Assembly (NCBI GenBank): GCA_947303085.1
Contig: CAMYXP010000010.1
Span: forward strand, 1-39,077
Direction of reading: 5' to 3'
Origin: an uncultured Bacteroidales bacterium
GTDB taxonomy: Bacteria; Bacteroidota; Bacteroidia; Bacteroidales; F082
Length of the DNA: 39,077 bases
Positions 24,990 to 32,507 of the stretch are shown here, one piece after another (the stretch's first letter is position 1; every line of letters begins with the position of its first letter). The notes beneath the pieces are model-generated. The model was not told where the DNA came from and did not search any database. It saw only the letters and a list, made by a program, of their open reading frames with translations. Both the position numbers and the translations under genes were made by a program.

Positions 24990-26612
24990 TCAATACTTTG
25001 AAAGAAACAAAACCAAATCGGTATCAGAATCAGTAATGCCAAGGGATTTCCGCAAGCGATAACGCGCCATTTTTACGCTTGAAGGTTCTATACCGCATAT
25101 TGCGGCAATTTCTTTGGTGCTAAGATTCAGTCGAATGTAAGCGCAAAGATGGGTTTCGTATGGCGTAAGGTCAGGGAAGTCTCGGCTGAGGTTCTTGTAA
25201 AAATCGGGATGAGTTTGAGTGAAGTAATAGTCGAAATCCTTCGAAACCTTTCCTAGGTTTTCCACCAACGACTTGGCAGTCAATTCCCGATTTCGTTGGT
25301 CGAGTTCTCTGGCAAGGGTCTCTTCTTTCAACTGTTTGTCTTTCAATCTGACTTTCAATAACAGCACAACCGTCAATGCGGTAAAAACCAATAAGATGAT
25401 AACGAAATACAAGATGAGCCTATGCCTTTGTTGCTGCATATCCTTGACCAATTGAGCCTGCTCCATTTTTTCTTTCGCAACATTGAACTGATGTTCCAAT
25501 TCAAGTTGCTGGAGCCTACTTAAATCTTTCGTTGCGTTCAAAGTGTCATCGATAGCTTTAAGCAGCATCGAACTTTCCGCATATTCTTGATATTTACCGA
25601 TTTGATATAAAATTTCGCATTTGTAATTGTATCCGTTGCTTTGGATATAAGGGAATTCCTTGGCTTCCGCAATGCCTTTGTCAATAAAGAACAAAGCACT
25701 GTCGTATTCATTTTGTCTGGCATACGACAAGCCTTTGTTAACCAATAAATTGGACTCAATTTCACAGTTGTTTGCATCGGTAAGGGCAAGAAGCCCTTCG
25801 TTGAAATTGCCAATAGCTTCGTCGTATTTCTCAAGATTGTTGTCGATAATGCCGCGATACAGATACACCCATGCCGAATTGACATGGCTTTGTGAATACA
25901 CCAAAGCGCTATCAAAACACTGTTCCGCTGTGTTGTAAAGTCGTTCATCAAGATAGCACCGCGCCATCATAAAATAAACCATGTATTTATTGTAATTGGC
26001 ATAAGCCAGGTTGTCAAGCATGTCCTTACCGATAGCTAAAATGTCATCTTTATGGCCGAGTTGATTGTAAATGGCAAGCAAGTTGCTTTCAAGTGTGTAT
26101 TGGAAAGAGGCTTTACCCAGGTCCTTGTTGATTTCAATGCCTTCTTGATAGCACTGATAAGCCTGTGGCAACTGCTTCATTTTGAAATAATAAGCACCTA
26201 AAGCGATTTGAATCTTGACTTTCAGAATGTTGCTTTTCTCGTTTTCCACCAATGCCGAAGCTTTTTCTCTTGACATTTGGAGCAATTCGAAAGCCTTGTC
26301 AAAATGACTGTCCCAAAGCTCGATACAGCCTTTGTAGTAGATTGAAAGTGTTTGAAAATAATTGTCGTTCAACGTGTTGGACAATTCTTCCAACTCATTT
26401 GTATAAGGCTTTGATAGTTGATATTGTTCATGGGCTTGCAAGGTATTAATCACTGTTTTCAAAGCCTCGAGTCTTTTTTCGTCGGCCTTGTTGTTTTCTT
26501 GCAGTAGTACTTGCAGACTGTCAGGAAGGGAAAACAGTGTTTCTTGTGAAAGCATACACAATGTGCTGAAAAACAATATGATTAGCAGAAAACATCTTCT
26601 CATTTCAAGCAT
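24990..26612 (-). CDS. membrane-anchored TPR regulator with LuxR-type DNA-binding domain
   Basis: 540 residues: signal-like hydrophobic N-terminus (about 5-22), TPR-type helical repeats outside the cytoplasm (about 40-350; YFKMKQLPQAYQCYQEG and YLDERLYNTAEQCFDSAL are clear units), one membrane helix (399-420), a coiled coil (425-455) and a LuxR/NarL-type HTH (482-527, LTPYETHLCAYIRLNLSTKEIAAICG). This architecture is common in Bacteroidetes. It could sense a periplasmic signal and act at nearby promoters; the phased repeats in front of the adhesin gene are the obvious candidate sites. ATG 26603 is an alternative start. Confidence 0.82.
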   Translation of the reverse strand: MLEMRRCFLLIILFFSTLCMLSQETLFSLPDSLQVLLQENNKADEKRLEALKTVINTLQAHEQYQLSKPYTNELEELSNTLNDNYFQTLSIYYKGCIELWDSHFDKAFELLQMSREKASALVENEKSNILKVKIQIALGAYYFKMKQLPQAYQCYQEGIEINKDLGKASFQYTLESNLLAIYNQLGHKDDILAIGKDMLDNLAYANYNKYMVYFMMARCYLDERLYNTAEQCFDSALVYSQSHVNSAWVYLYRGIIDNNLEKYDEAIGNFNEGLLALTDANNCEIESNLLVNKGLSYARQNEYDSALFFIDKGIAEAKEFPYIQSNGYNYKCEILYQIGKYQEYAESSMLLKAIDDTLNATKDLSRLQQLELEHQFNVAKEKMEQAQLVKDMQQQRHRLILYFVIILLVFTALTVVLLLKVRLKDKQLKEETLARELDQRNRELTAKSLVENLGKVSKDFDYYFTQTHPDFYKNLSRDFPDLTPYETHLCAYIRLNLSTKEIAAICGIEPSSVKMARYRLRKSLGITDSDTDLVLFLSKY

Positions 26613-26618
26613 GATAAT

Positions 26619-26831
26619 CTAATTTGCAATCCAATTATGGCAGCAAAAATACAAAAAAATCCGCAACCCAAGCTTTCGCCCGAGTTGCGGATTGTTCTTT
26701 TTAAGCTTGGTTGTGCCGGTTGCTGAGAAGTAAACTACAAGCGTTTTCATGTCTTTTTTGTTATTTTCTTGTGAGTTTGCAGTCATATTAAAGCCTAATA
26801 TCGCTGCAAGGATTATTAAGAGCTTTTTCAT
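26619..26831 (-). pseudogene. truncated exported flavodoxin
   Basis: Starts with a good signal peptide (MKKLLIILAAILGFNMTANS) and then MKTLVVYFSATGTTK, the first strand and phosphate loop of a flavodoxin. After about 45 codons it runs into the hairpin-promoter cassette and stops at 26619. The rest of the fold, at least 100 residues, is missing, so it is a remnant. The start lies 6 bases after the stop of the hydrolase-VOC gene, so it was once the last gene of that operon. Confidence 0.75.
26644..26690 (-). promoter_or_regulatory. terminator-promoter cassette, copy 3
   Basis: Minus-strand hairpin CCGCAAC...GTTGCGG (26690-26661), then T7, then TATTTTTG (26651-26644), 31 bases before the TPR-LuxR ATG. 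The left part of this cassette replaces the body of a flavodoxin gene. Confidence 0.65.
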
Positions 26832-26837
26832 TTTCTT

Positions 26838-28103
26838 CTATTTTGCAGGTTCCCAAAGTTCTACGCGACGGGCTTCGTTATCCTCGATGTGGACGAACTT
26901 GCCCAAGCCTTTATATTCGGTCACATCATCAACAAATTTCACGCCATCCGCACGTAAACGCTCAACGATGGCATCCATATCATCTACGATGTAATTAATC
27001 ATCATGTCGTTGTCGCCAAAATAGTCGGTGCTTGCTTCAAATGGTGTCCACACCGTACTCTCTTCAGCCTTACCATTTTTATCGAGATACCAAGTGAAGA
27101 TATGTCCGTAATCGCCTTTTTCAATGCCCAGATGGTCTTCGTACCATTGTTTTGTATTATCCGGATTTTGAGCCTTGAAGAAAACCCCTCCGATGCCGAT
27201 GACTTTACCTTGTTTGTTTTTTATATTACTAATAAAATTCTTCAATTTTTCATTAAACATCTCCGCCTGCTCCATGTGGATGAAGTGACCGCAGGTGTTA
27301 AGCTCGGTGTAGTCGAGAGCGGGGTAGAGGGCTTGCATCTTCTGCTCGTTGTCAGGTTCCAAGCCGCTGTTCTGCGTACAGATAACCATTACTGGCAGGG
27401 TGAGTTGTGTGTTGGGCCACCACTGCGGCTCCACCAGATGCTGCATGGTGCTGGAGGCCACATATTGAGGCGTTTCGGGCATCACCGACATTGCATAGTC
27501 GGTTACCCATTGTGGCGTGTCCTTGCCGGCAAGCGATGAAACGAATCCTGTAATTACCTCGCGGCAATCAGGACCATCGAAAGCGTGACCGAATTGATTG
27601 ATAGTTTCTATGTATTCAGGCGTTTCGGTGCCATCGTAGAAGCAATAAACGCCGTCCACGTCCACAAAAGCGCCGCTATGATTGCTGGTCATCAATGTGT
27701 GGCGGCAAACAGGAGTTCCAAGGCTGTGTCCCACAAAGACCACGTCCTTGATGTTGTTTGCGTTCAGCACCTCATCGATAGCATGGGCGAAGAAGTCGAA
27801 GGTATAATCCACATGCGGCTTGTCGCTCTTTCCATAGCCAGGTAGGTCGATAAACACAAGTTGCACATCGTCGTCGCGGAACGCCTCAAACTGTTTCTCC
27901 CAGGTGTTCATATCGCACCCGAATCCATGGATGAAGCAGAGGGTCTTTAAATCTGCGTTTGGGTTCCAAATCTTATAGTGTACACTGATGCTATCATCAA
28001 TCGTGACAAATTCCGACTTCACCTCATTAAGTGTCTGAGGCTGGCGGCTGCAACCGACCATCAGTAAAGCAGCTAATACTAGGGTTGTTAATAGTTTTTT
28101 CAT
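26838..28103 (-). CDS. lipoprotein alpha/beta hydrolase fused to a VOC (glyoxalase-fold) domain
   Basis: 421 residues. Signal peptide with likely lipobox MVGC (Cys18). An alpha/beta hydrolase domain follows (about 30-292), with FIHGFGCDMNTW (oxyanion), GHSLG with nucleophile Ser127, and CGHFIHME with His273. From about 300 a complete VOC domain begins (GKVIGIGGVFFKAQNPDNTK, then WYEDHLGI, ending VHIEDNEARRVELWEPAK). Fusions of these two folds are unusual, and a VOC domain outside the cytoplasm is odd. The frame is continuous. The start overlaps the 22-codon ICMT remnant as ATGA, so it is translated within the cupin-flavodoxin operon. An assembly-level fusion of two genes by deletion is possible. 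Confidence 0.8.
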   Translation of the reverse strand: MKKLLTTLVLAALLMVGCSRQPQTLNEVKSEFVTIDDSISVHYKIWNPNADLKTLCFIHGFGCDMNTWEKQFEAFRDDDVQLVFIDLPGYGKSDKPHVDYTFDFFAHAIDEVLNANNIKDVVFVGHSLGTPVCRHTLMTSNHSGAFVDVDGVYCFYDGTETPEYIETINQFGHAFDGPDCREVITGFVSSLAGKDTPQWVTDYAMSVMPETPQYVASSTMQHLVEPQWWPNTQLTLPVMVICTQNSGLEPDNEQKMQALYPALDYTELNTCGHFIHMEQAEMFNEKLKNFISNIKNKQGKVIGIGGVFFKAQNPDNTKQWYEDHLGIEKGDYGHIFTWYLDKNGKAEESTVWTPFEASTDYFGDNDMMINYIVDDMDAIVERLRADGVKFVDDVTEYKGLGKFVHIEDNEARRVELWEPAK

Positions 28104-28168
28104 AAGTATCTTCTGACTTTCTTTTTATAATCGAGGTAATCTTGACCAAAAGCGTATAATTCTATCAT
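28100..28168 (-). pseudogene. 22-codon remnant of an ICMT-like methyltransferase gene
   Basis: Reads MIELYAFGQDYLDYK then KKVRRYL and stop. The end matches the C-terminus of the intact ICMT-like protein at 18403 (DFGQEYEDYKKRVRRYI), also at DNA level (TATCTTCTGACT, TTTTTATAATC). Everything upstream of this C-terminal block is deleted. Its ATG overlaps the flavodoxin stop and its TGA overlaps the hydrolase ATG, both as ATGA, so it may still be translated and couple the two genes. Confidence 0.7.
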
Positions 28169-28686
28169 AACTTTGAAGTTATTTGTTCCAATGCTGTAAA
28201 ATCAACGAAATCGACTTGTTTGCCATATGTTTCAAGCATGGCTTTCGCTTCAGCGTTGAGTTCAGATTCCGGCATTTTTGAAACTTTGGAATGGAGCAGC
28301 GACATCATAACTTTGTGTTTCAGACCGAGTTGAGTATAATCGATGGCACCACGAAGATGAAATATTTTACTCTCATCATAAAACTCTGATGGAATCTGAG
28401 TTTTTATGGAATTTCGGATGCTTTTGATATTATCAGAATCAGTTGGATCGGCAAGACCGACAGTAATAATAACAAGCTCTTGGTTAGGAGATATTTTACT
28501 GACAGTTTTCTTTAAACCAGTTACTCCACCGGCATATAGAGCGCCCAAGTATATAATTCGTTCGTATTCAGAAATATTTTTAGCATTCCTGTAATCGATT
28601 GCTTCAATGCCAGTCATCTCTGCCAAACGTTCAGCATAGCGTTTGGTTGAGCCATATTGTGAACCGTAAATTATCAGTGTTTTCAT
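28165..28686 (-). CDS. flavodoxin-domain protein (HemG-like group)
   Basis: 173 residues, cytoplasmic. The first strand and FMN phosphate loop are MKTLIIYGSQYGSTKRYAERLAE (read as IIYGSQYGSTKRYAE); later IIYLGALYAGGVTGLKK and VIITVGLADPTD follow the flavodoxin 5 pattern seen in HemG-type protoporphyrinogen oxidases. The redox partner is unknown. It is coupled by ATGA to the cupin gene upstream and to the 22-codon remnant downstream. Confidence 0.82.
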   Translation of the reverse strand: MKTLIIYGSQYGSTKRYAERLAEMTGIEAIDYRNAKNISEYERIIYLGALYAGGVTGLKKTVSKISPNQELVIITVGLADPTDSDNIKSIRNSIKTQIPSEFYDESKIFHLRGAIDYTQLGLKHKVMMSLLHSKVSKMPESELNAEAKAMLETYGKQVDFVDFTALEQITSKL

Positions 28687-29018
28687 GGTTGTTCAGGGAC
28701 TATAGCAAAATACTCAAGTGGTTCAATCTCGCTGGCGTTTATGAGACTGTGTGAATGTCCTTTGGGGCAATAATGGCAATCTCCGGCTACGAGTTTTTCT
28801 TCTCCATCATCGTAAAGGCAACGAGCGACACCTGATAAGATATAGAAAACCTCGCTGTTGGTTTCGTGCTTGTGATATCCGATTGAGCAGCCCACGTCGA
28901 GGTGTCCAAGCATTATTTTATTCAGTCCGTCAAAGAAAATCCTGGACTTTGTATCTCCGTCACCGCCTTTAAAATTAGGCATTACGGATTGTTCGATGTT
29001 TTTGAAGTCGATAATCAT
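28683..29018 (-). CDS. small cupin protein
   Basis: 111 residues forming one cupin beta-barrel: motif 1 GCSIGYHKHETNSEVFYILSG (two His and Glu; metal ligands) and motif 2 AGDCHYCPKGHSHSL. The start is ATG 29018, 18 bases after a TATATTTG box (29043-29036); the long in-frame extension upstream is non-coding. First gene of the coupled operon cupin, flavodoxin, remnant, hydrolase-VOC, flavodoxin remnant. Its ligand is unknown. Confidence 0.83.
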   Translation of the reverse strand: MIIDFKNIEQSVMPNFKGGDGDTKSRIFFDGLNKIMLGHLDVGCSIGYHKHETNSEVFYILSGVARCLYDDGEEKLVAGDCHYCPKGHSHSLINASEIEPLEYFAIVPEQP

Positions 29019-29035
29019 ATCATCAGATTTTTTTG

Positions 29036-29043
29036 CAAATATA
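29036..29043 (-). promoter_or_regulatory. -7 box of the cupin-flavodoxin operon
   Basis: Minus-strand TATATTTG, 17 bases before the cupin ATG. Confidence 0.55.
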
Positions 29044-29235
29044 AATAAATCGGGCGACAGCAGTATTAAAATTTTTCGACAAAACGAACAACAAAACAAA
29101 AAAATAAAAAAAGATGCTTTTTTTGCCAGCGTAGAGGAGCGCAGGCAGTCAAAGGTTTGCGAGCGAAAAATACTCTTTTCGAAACGGAGTGGAGAAAAGG
29201 AAGATTTTTCACGAAGCAACCCGCAGGGCTTGACC

Positions 29236-29265
29236 TTGACGGACAAGCGGAACGAGCTAATTTTG
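29236..29265 (+). promoter_or_regulatory. plus-strand promoter facing the gene-less region
   Basis: TTG (29236-29238) and TAATTTTG (29258-29265) are 19 bases apart. No protein gene lies downstream on this strand for more than 2 kb, so its product would be a non-coding transcript. Confidence 0.5.
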
Positions 29266-30537
29266 CATCGTTTTTTGAATTTTTGAATCACCAATCAATC
29301 ATTAAAGTCCTGAAATAGATTTACAAATCAAGTCAACTTAAATCAGGACAAAAAACAATCAATTTATTCAGAATCAATCAATAAGCCACCACCTAAAAGG
29401 GTGGGTGGGTGGGGACGCGACATTGTCGGCAAATTCTTGAGTGAAGTGAAGCGTCTAACGTAGCGGAGTGGAGTTTGACGATGAACGAAACGAAAGATTT
29501 TGCCTTAGTGCAGAAACTTTCAATAGAAGCCGAGAACCAAAAATGGGACATTGTGTTTTGCTGTAGCAGCATGAGTGTAGCGTCAGGCGAGGGCTCCCAT
29601 TGGGACACGGCTGTCGCTATACTGATGCTGCGGCATTCAATGAAGTCAGTAAACGTTGTGCTTTGCAGTTGCTAAAAAATATGTGGGTCTGGGCAAGGGA
29701 GGGAAGTGGAACGACCGGACGCAGCTCAAGTGAGGTCGCTTTGCGCACGCCGCCGAATGACAATGAGGCGCCCCCAGAAAAACGGCGGAACGGAGGTGGA
29801 GACGTTTTTTCTGGGGGTTGCGCGCGACGCGCGTGCGGGGTGGCAGCAGCTGGGAGGTGGCACGGAGGCGATAGCTGAGTGCCCCCAGCTGTTAGCTTGG
29901 CTTTTTTAACGGCGCGATGCATTGAAATGAGTAGGAACGCTCAACGAAGACGATTGCATTAATTTTATGATAGACGTGGTTTAATCGCCGGAAAAAAGAC
30001 AAGCCTGCCACCCCGCTGGGCGGCGCGCTTTAACACAAGGGGCTGGCGGCTGGGATTTGGATGCAGGGACATTGTGCTTTACAGAGACCTTCACAGGGTG
30101 TAGAAACCAATTAATTTTACGTGAGCCCCAGCCGAGAGGCAGCCCCGAGCGAGCGACCAAGCTGCCGCCTAAAAGCCTTTTTGAAATGCGTTCAATTTAT
30201 CCGTAAACATGGTAGCGGTGAGGGGCGATAGCTTTAGCTTGCGCCCCAGGGTCTTTCAATTGTGACATAAACACGAAGCGTGGTTCCCCATGCAAGGGCT
30301 GGGCAAAAAAATACTACCTGAAGAGAAGCGGAAGGTGGAGATTTTTTTAGACCAGCTTGCGAAGCCCTTGCAGGGGGCAAAAAGGCTTTTAAGGCAGCGC
30401 GGAAGCGAACACCTATTTCCCGCCTACACACTCACAATTGGAACGGGAACACTGTATTGATGCGGGAACCAAAAGAGGAACATTTGAAAAGCGGCGAGAC
30501 GGAACGAGGTATTGAGCAGATGCCATCAAGCCGCGGA
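29266..30537. other. 1.3-kb region without a convincing gene, rich in hairpins
   Basis: No open frame here has family motifs, and several overlap on both strands, as in non-coding GC-rich DNA. Strong stems: CCACC/GGTGG near 29387-29407; CCCCCAGAAAAA (29771-29782) with TTTTTCTGGGGG (29806-29817); CAGCTGGG plus GGCAC (29847-29863) with GTGCC plus CCCAGCTG (29879-29891); GGGGCG and AGCT (30222-30233) with AGCT and CGCCCC (30236-30247). GGGACATTGTG occurs at 29546 and 30066. It may be a long structured RNA, or the non-coding leading/oriT segment of a decayed conjugative element. No tRNA or rRNA recognised. Confidence 0.5.
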
Positions 30538-30538
30538 G

Positions 30539-30635
30539 AATTACGAAGATTCCGAAATTACTAAGGCGTGGGAATCTTCGGAATCGTGGGAATTGACTCG
30601 GAGTACTCAGAGAACTAGGAGAGCTCGGGATTGAG
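30539..30635. repeat. 100-bp dispersed repeat, copy 1
   Basis: Contains the 10-bp stem CGAAGATTCC / GGAATCTTCG, then ACTCGGAG and GAACTAGGAGAGCTCGGG. It is about 90% identical to the copy at 31202, and the two copies flank the ADP-ribosylglycohydrolase remnant as direct repeats. Confidence 0.75.
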
Positions 30636-30636
30636 A

Positions 30637-30671
30637 CCTTAGACTTTAGACTTTAGACCTTAGACTTTAGT
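30637..30671. repeat. short tandem repeat TTAGACYT
   Basis: Four units of TTAGACCT/TTAGACTT follow the 100-bp repeat and run into the 3' end of the ADP-ribosylglycohydrolase remnant, supplying its stop codon. Confidence 0.6.
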
Positions 30672-31127
30672 TTTGCAGTATTTTTTCTCGAAAGCGAAGA
30701 TTACTTCTTTCATGTCTTCAGGGAGATAGGTTAAAGCCTTTTCTCTTAATTCGGTTGGGATGGGGTAGGCGGCACCGGCGAGCATGAGAACCATCTGACG
30801 GGAGTAGTCGGTGTTGTGATGGGTGGCGAGATAGGTGGTTATGGCAGCTCCGTTGCCGAAGGAGTTGTAAGGCTTGGGGTCGTCGGCATCGATCCAATGG
30901 GCGAACATGTTGCCGTAGGCTCCCATGGGGTTGCGATAGCGGCGGCACCAATCGAGGAGGCTGTCTTTGTAGGGGATACCTTTTAATATAGCATCGGCAA
31001 TGGCGATGGTGCAAATGGTGTCGTCGGTATATGAACTGCCTTCGGGGAAGAGCTCGAAGTTGTAATCGCGAGTGTTGTTGAACTCGTAGGTTGAGCCTAT
31101 GATGTCGCCTATGATTGCTCCTAACAT
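30660..31127 (-). pseudogene. internally deleted ADP-ribosylglycohydrolase
   Basis: 155 codons instead of about 260. The N-terminal part is well kept: MLGAIIGDIIGSTYEF, the first metal motif TDDT (34-37), GAYGNMFAHW and PYNSFGNGAA (86-95). It then jumps to a C-terminal block (LAGAAYPIPTELREKALTYL) without the middle of the fold and without the second metal motif GGDSDT. The deletions keep the frame. The protein should be inactive unless the short form has another role. A -7 box CAAAGGTA (reverse TACCTTTG, 31158-31151) is intact. Confidence 0.72.
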
Positions 31128-31150
31128 ATTTTACTAATTTTTTGTTGGGA

Positions 31151-31158
31151 CAAAGGTA
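31151..31158 (-). promoter_or_regulatory. -7 box of the ADP-ribosylglycohydrolase remnant
   Basis: Minus-strand TACCTTTG, 23 bases before the ATG at 31127. Confidence 0.45.
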
Positions 31159-31201
31159 ATAAATAATAAAGTATGGGAAAAGAAAAAATGTTACAAAAAA
31201 T

Positions 31202-31302
31202 AATTACGAAGATTCCGAAGATTACTATGGTGTGGGAATCTTCGGAATCGTAGGAATTGGGACTCGGAGCACTCTGAGAACTAGGAGAGCTCGGGGATTG
31301 AT
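31202..31302. repeat. 100-bp dispersed repeat, copy 2
   Basis: Same order of blocks as copy 1: stem CGAAGATTCC (31207-31216) / GGAATCTTCG (31235-31244), then ACTCGGAGCACTC and GAACTAGGAGAGCTCGGGG. The tail is related to the terminators at 33020 and 34147. The rest of 31128-31424 holds only the two promoters. Confidence 0.75.
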
Positions 31303-31389
31303 AAGGCCATAAGTCAGATAGGACGAATAGGGCTAATAAGTCGAATTAGAGAAATAAAATGTAAGGAGTTGAGAATCATGTTGATTTTT

Positions 31390-31415
31390 GTTTTACTTTT
31401 GTAAAGTCGTAAAAC
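31390..31415 (+). promoter_or_regulatory. WYL gene promoter with overlapping inverted repeat
   Basis: TACTTTTG (31394-31401) is 23 bases before the ATG. It overlaps the inverted repeat GTTTTAC (31390-31396) / GTAAAAC (31409-31415), a plausible autoregulatory operator. Confidence 0.5.
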
Positions 31416-31424
31416 AAAGGAAAG

Positions 31425-32306
31425 ATGAAAGCGTCAGCGTTGTTTAAACAATATGTATGGATGGTGGATACTATCCGTAGAGCGAAACGAATTACATTGG
31501 CGGAGCTTAATGACCGATGGCAACGTACTGTGTTGAGCGAGGGCGTTCCGTTGAGCAGAACGACTTTTAACCGACACAGAGCTGAAGTTGAAGAGATATT
31601 CGGTGTGACTATCGGATGCGATGGGGACAACTGTTATTATATAGTTGACAATGACTTGCTTCGAAGCGATACAGTACAACAATGGATGCTTTCGACTTTA
31701 ACGGTGAGCAATATCGTTGGCGAAGCCAGAGGACTTCATGACAGAATTTTGCTTGAGAGCATCCCGACAGAAGGGGAGATTTTGCGCCAGGTGGTGGAGG
31801 CCATGCAGCGGAGCGTGATTGTGAAAATAAGGTACAGACGATATGGGCACAGCGAGGATTCGGAATGGATTGTGGAACCATATTGCATTAAGCTGTTCCG
31901 CCGGAGATGGTATTTGCTTTGCCACAACGAGAAGGGTTATATGGTGCTAAGTTTTGACAGAATGAACTCGTTTGAGATAACGGATAAGTCGTTTACAATA
32001 GACCCAAAGTTTGATGCTGAGGCTTACTTCTCGGAGTATTTCGGAGTGATGTCGGACGACAGAGTGCCGATGCAGAGAATAGTGCTGAGGGCTTACGGCA
32101 AGGAGAGATTTTCGATGAGAGATTTGCCGCTGCACCATTCACAGAAGATGATAAATGAGGCTGAAAATTATATTGATTATGAGCTGAGGTTGAGGCCAAC
32201 GAGTGATTTTCTGGCGCAATTGCTGTCGAGAGGGAAATGGGTGAAGGTGATTGAACCGGAAGAGATGGCACAACGTGTGGAGGAACTTCATAAAGAAGCC
32301 ATTTGA
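31425..32306 (+). CDS. WYL-domain transcriptional regulator
   Basis: 293 residues. The N-terminal winged helix-turn-helix (about 10-65: ITLAELNDRWQRT, LSRTTFNRHRAEVEEIFGV) is followed by a WYL domain (about 128-215) with VIVKIRYRRYG, EPYCIKLFRRRWYLLCHN and VLSFDRM, and a C-terminal WCX-like part ending VKVIEPEEMAQRVEEL. WYL regulators bind nucleic acids or nucleotides and often control phage-defence loci (BrxR/CapW). Here it is the first gene of an accessory island that ends in a type I restriction operon. It could control the shared 22-bp promoter element downstream or its own inverted repeat. Confidence 0.85.
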   Translation: MKASALFKQYVWMVDTIRRAKRITLAELNDRWQRTVLSEGVPLSRTTFNRHRAEVEEIFGVTIGCDGDNCYYIVDNDLLRSDTVQQWMLSTLTVSNIVGEARGLHDRILLESIPTEGEILRQVVEAMQRSVIVKIRYRRYGHSEDSEWIVEPYCIKLFRRRWYLLCHNEKGYMVLSFDRMNSFEITDKSFTIDPKFDAEAYFSEYFGVMSDDRVPMQRIVLRAYGKERFSMRDLPLHHSQKMINEAENYIDYELRLRPTSDFLAQLLSRGKWVKVIEPEEMAQRVEELHKEAI

Positions 32307-32351
32307 TAGGACTACTTGGTTTTTTCAGATTTTTTTCATTTTTTTCGAGGG

Positions 32352-32389
32352 GGTGTACCGAAATTTGGTGCAGTGCCTTAATATTTTTG
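32352..32389 (+). promoter_or_regulatory. shared promoter element, copy 1 (drives RNA units 1-2)
   Basis: A 22-base element (32352-32373; GGTGTACC...AATTTGGTGCAG) then 8 bases and TATTTTTG (32382-32389). A T-rich segment precedes it. Copies 2 and 3 are at 33077 and 34206, with the same 8-base spacing. Confidence 0.7.
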
Positions 32390-32395
32390 CAGCGG

Positions 32396-32501
32396 AGCTT
32401 ATACGAGACTAATTAAACAAAGCTGGTGCCAATGAGCAATGCACGAGGGGCGGTTATAAGGAGTCCTCTGAGACCACAGTTTCGTATAGGTTTATTGCTC
32501 A
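32396..32501 (+). ncRNA. pseudoknotted RNA unit 1
   Basis: It begins at the predicted transcription start. Terminal stem CTTATACGAGACT (32398-32410) / AGTTTCGTATAGG (32478-32490). Conserved block AAACAAAGCTGGTG (32415-32428). A hairpin loop with TGAGCAAT (32433-32440) pairs with ATTGCTCA (32494-32501) downstream of the terminal stem, giving a pseudoknot. Second conserved block GGGGCGGTTATAAG (32447-32460). No coding frame. I know no named family with these blocks. Confidence 0.7.
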
Positions 32502-32507
32502 CATTAC

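Noticed and set aside
28100..28168. Genuine small protein gene rather than a remnant
   Set aside because: The sequence is exactly the C-terminus of the ICMT-like family and has matching DNA at 18409, so a remnant is the simpler reading.
29617..29922. Open frames on both strands in the 29.6-30.4 kb region
   Set aside because: Several overlapping frames, proline/arginine/alanine-biased, typical of GC-rich non-coding DNA; they cross strong hairpins and have no recognisable domain.
30234..30431. 65-codon minus-strand frame
   Set aside because: It overlaps a strong hairpin and has no hydrophobic core, domain or promoter; likely accidental.
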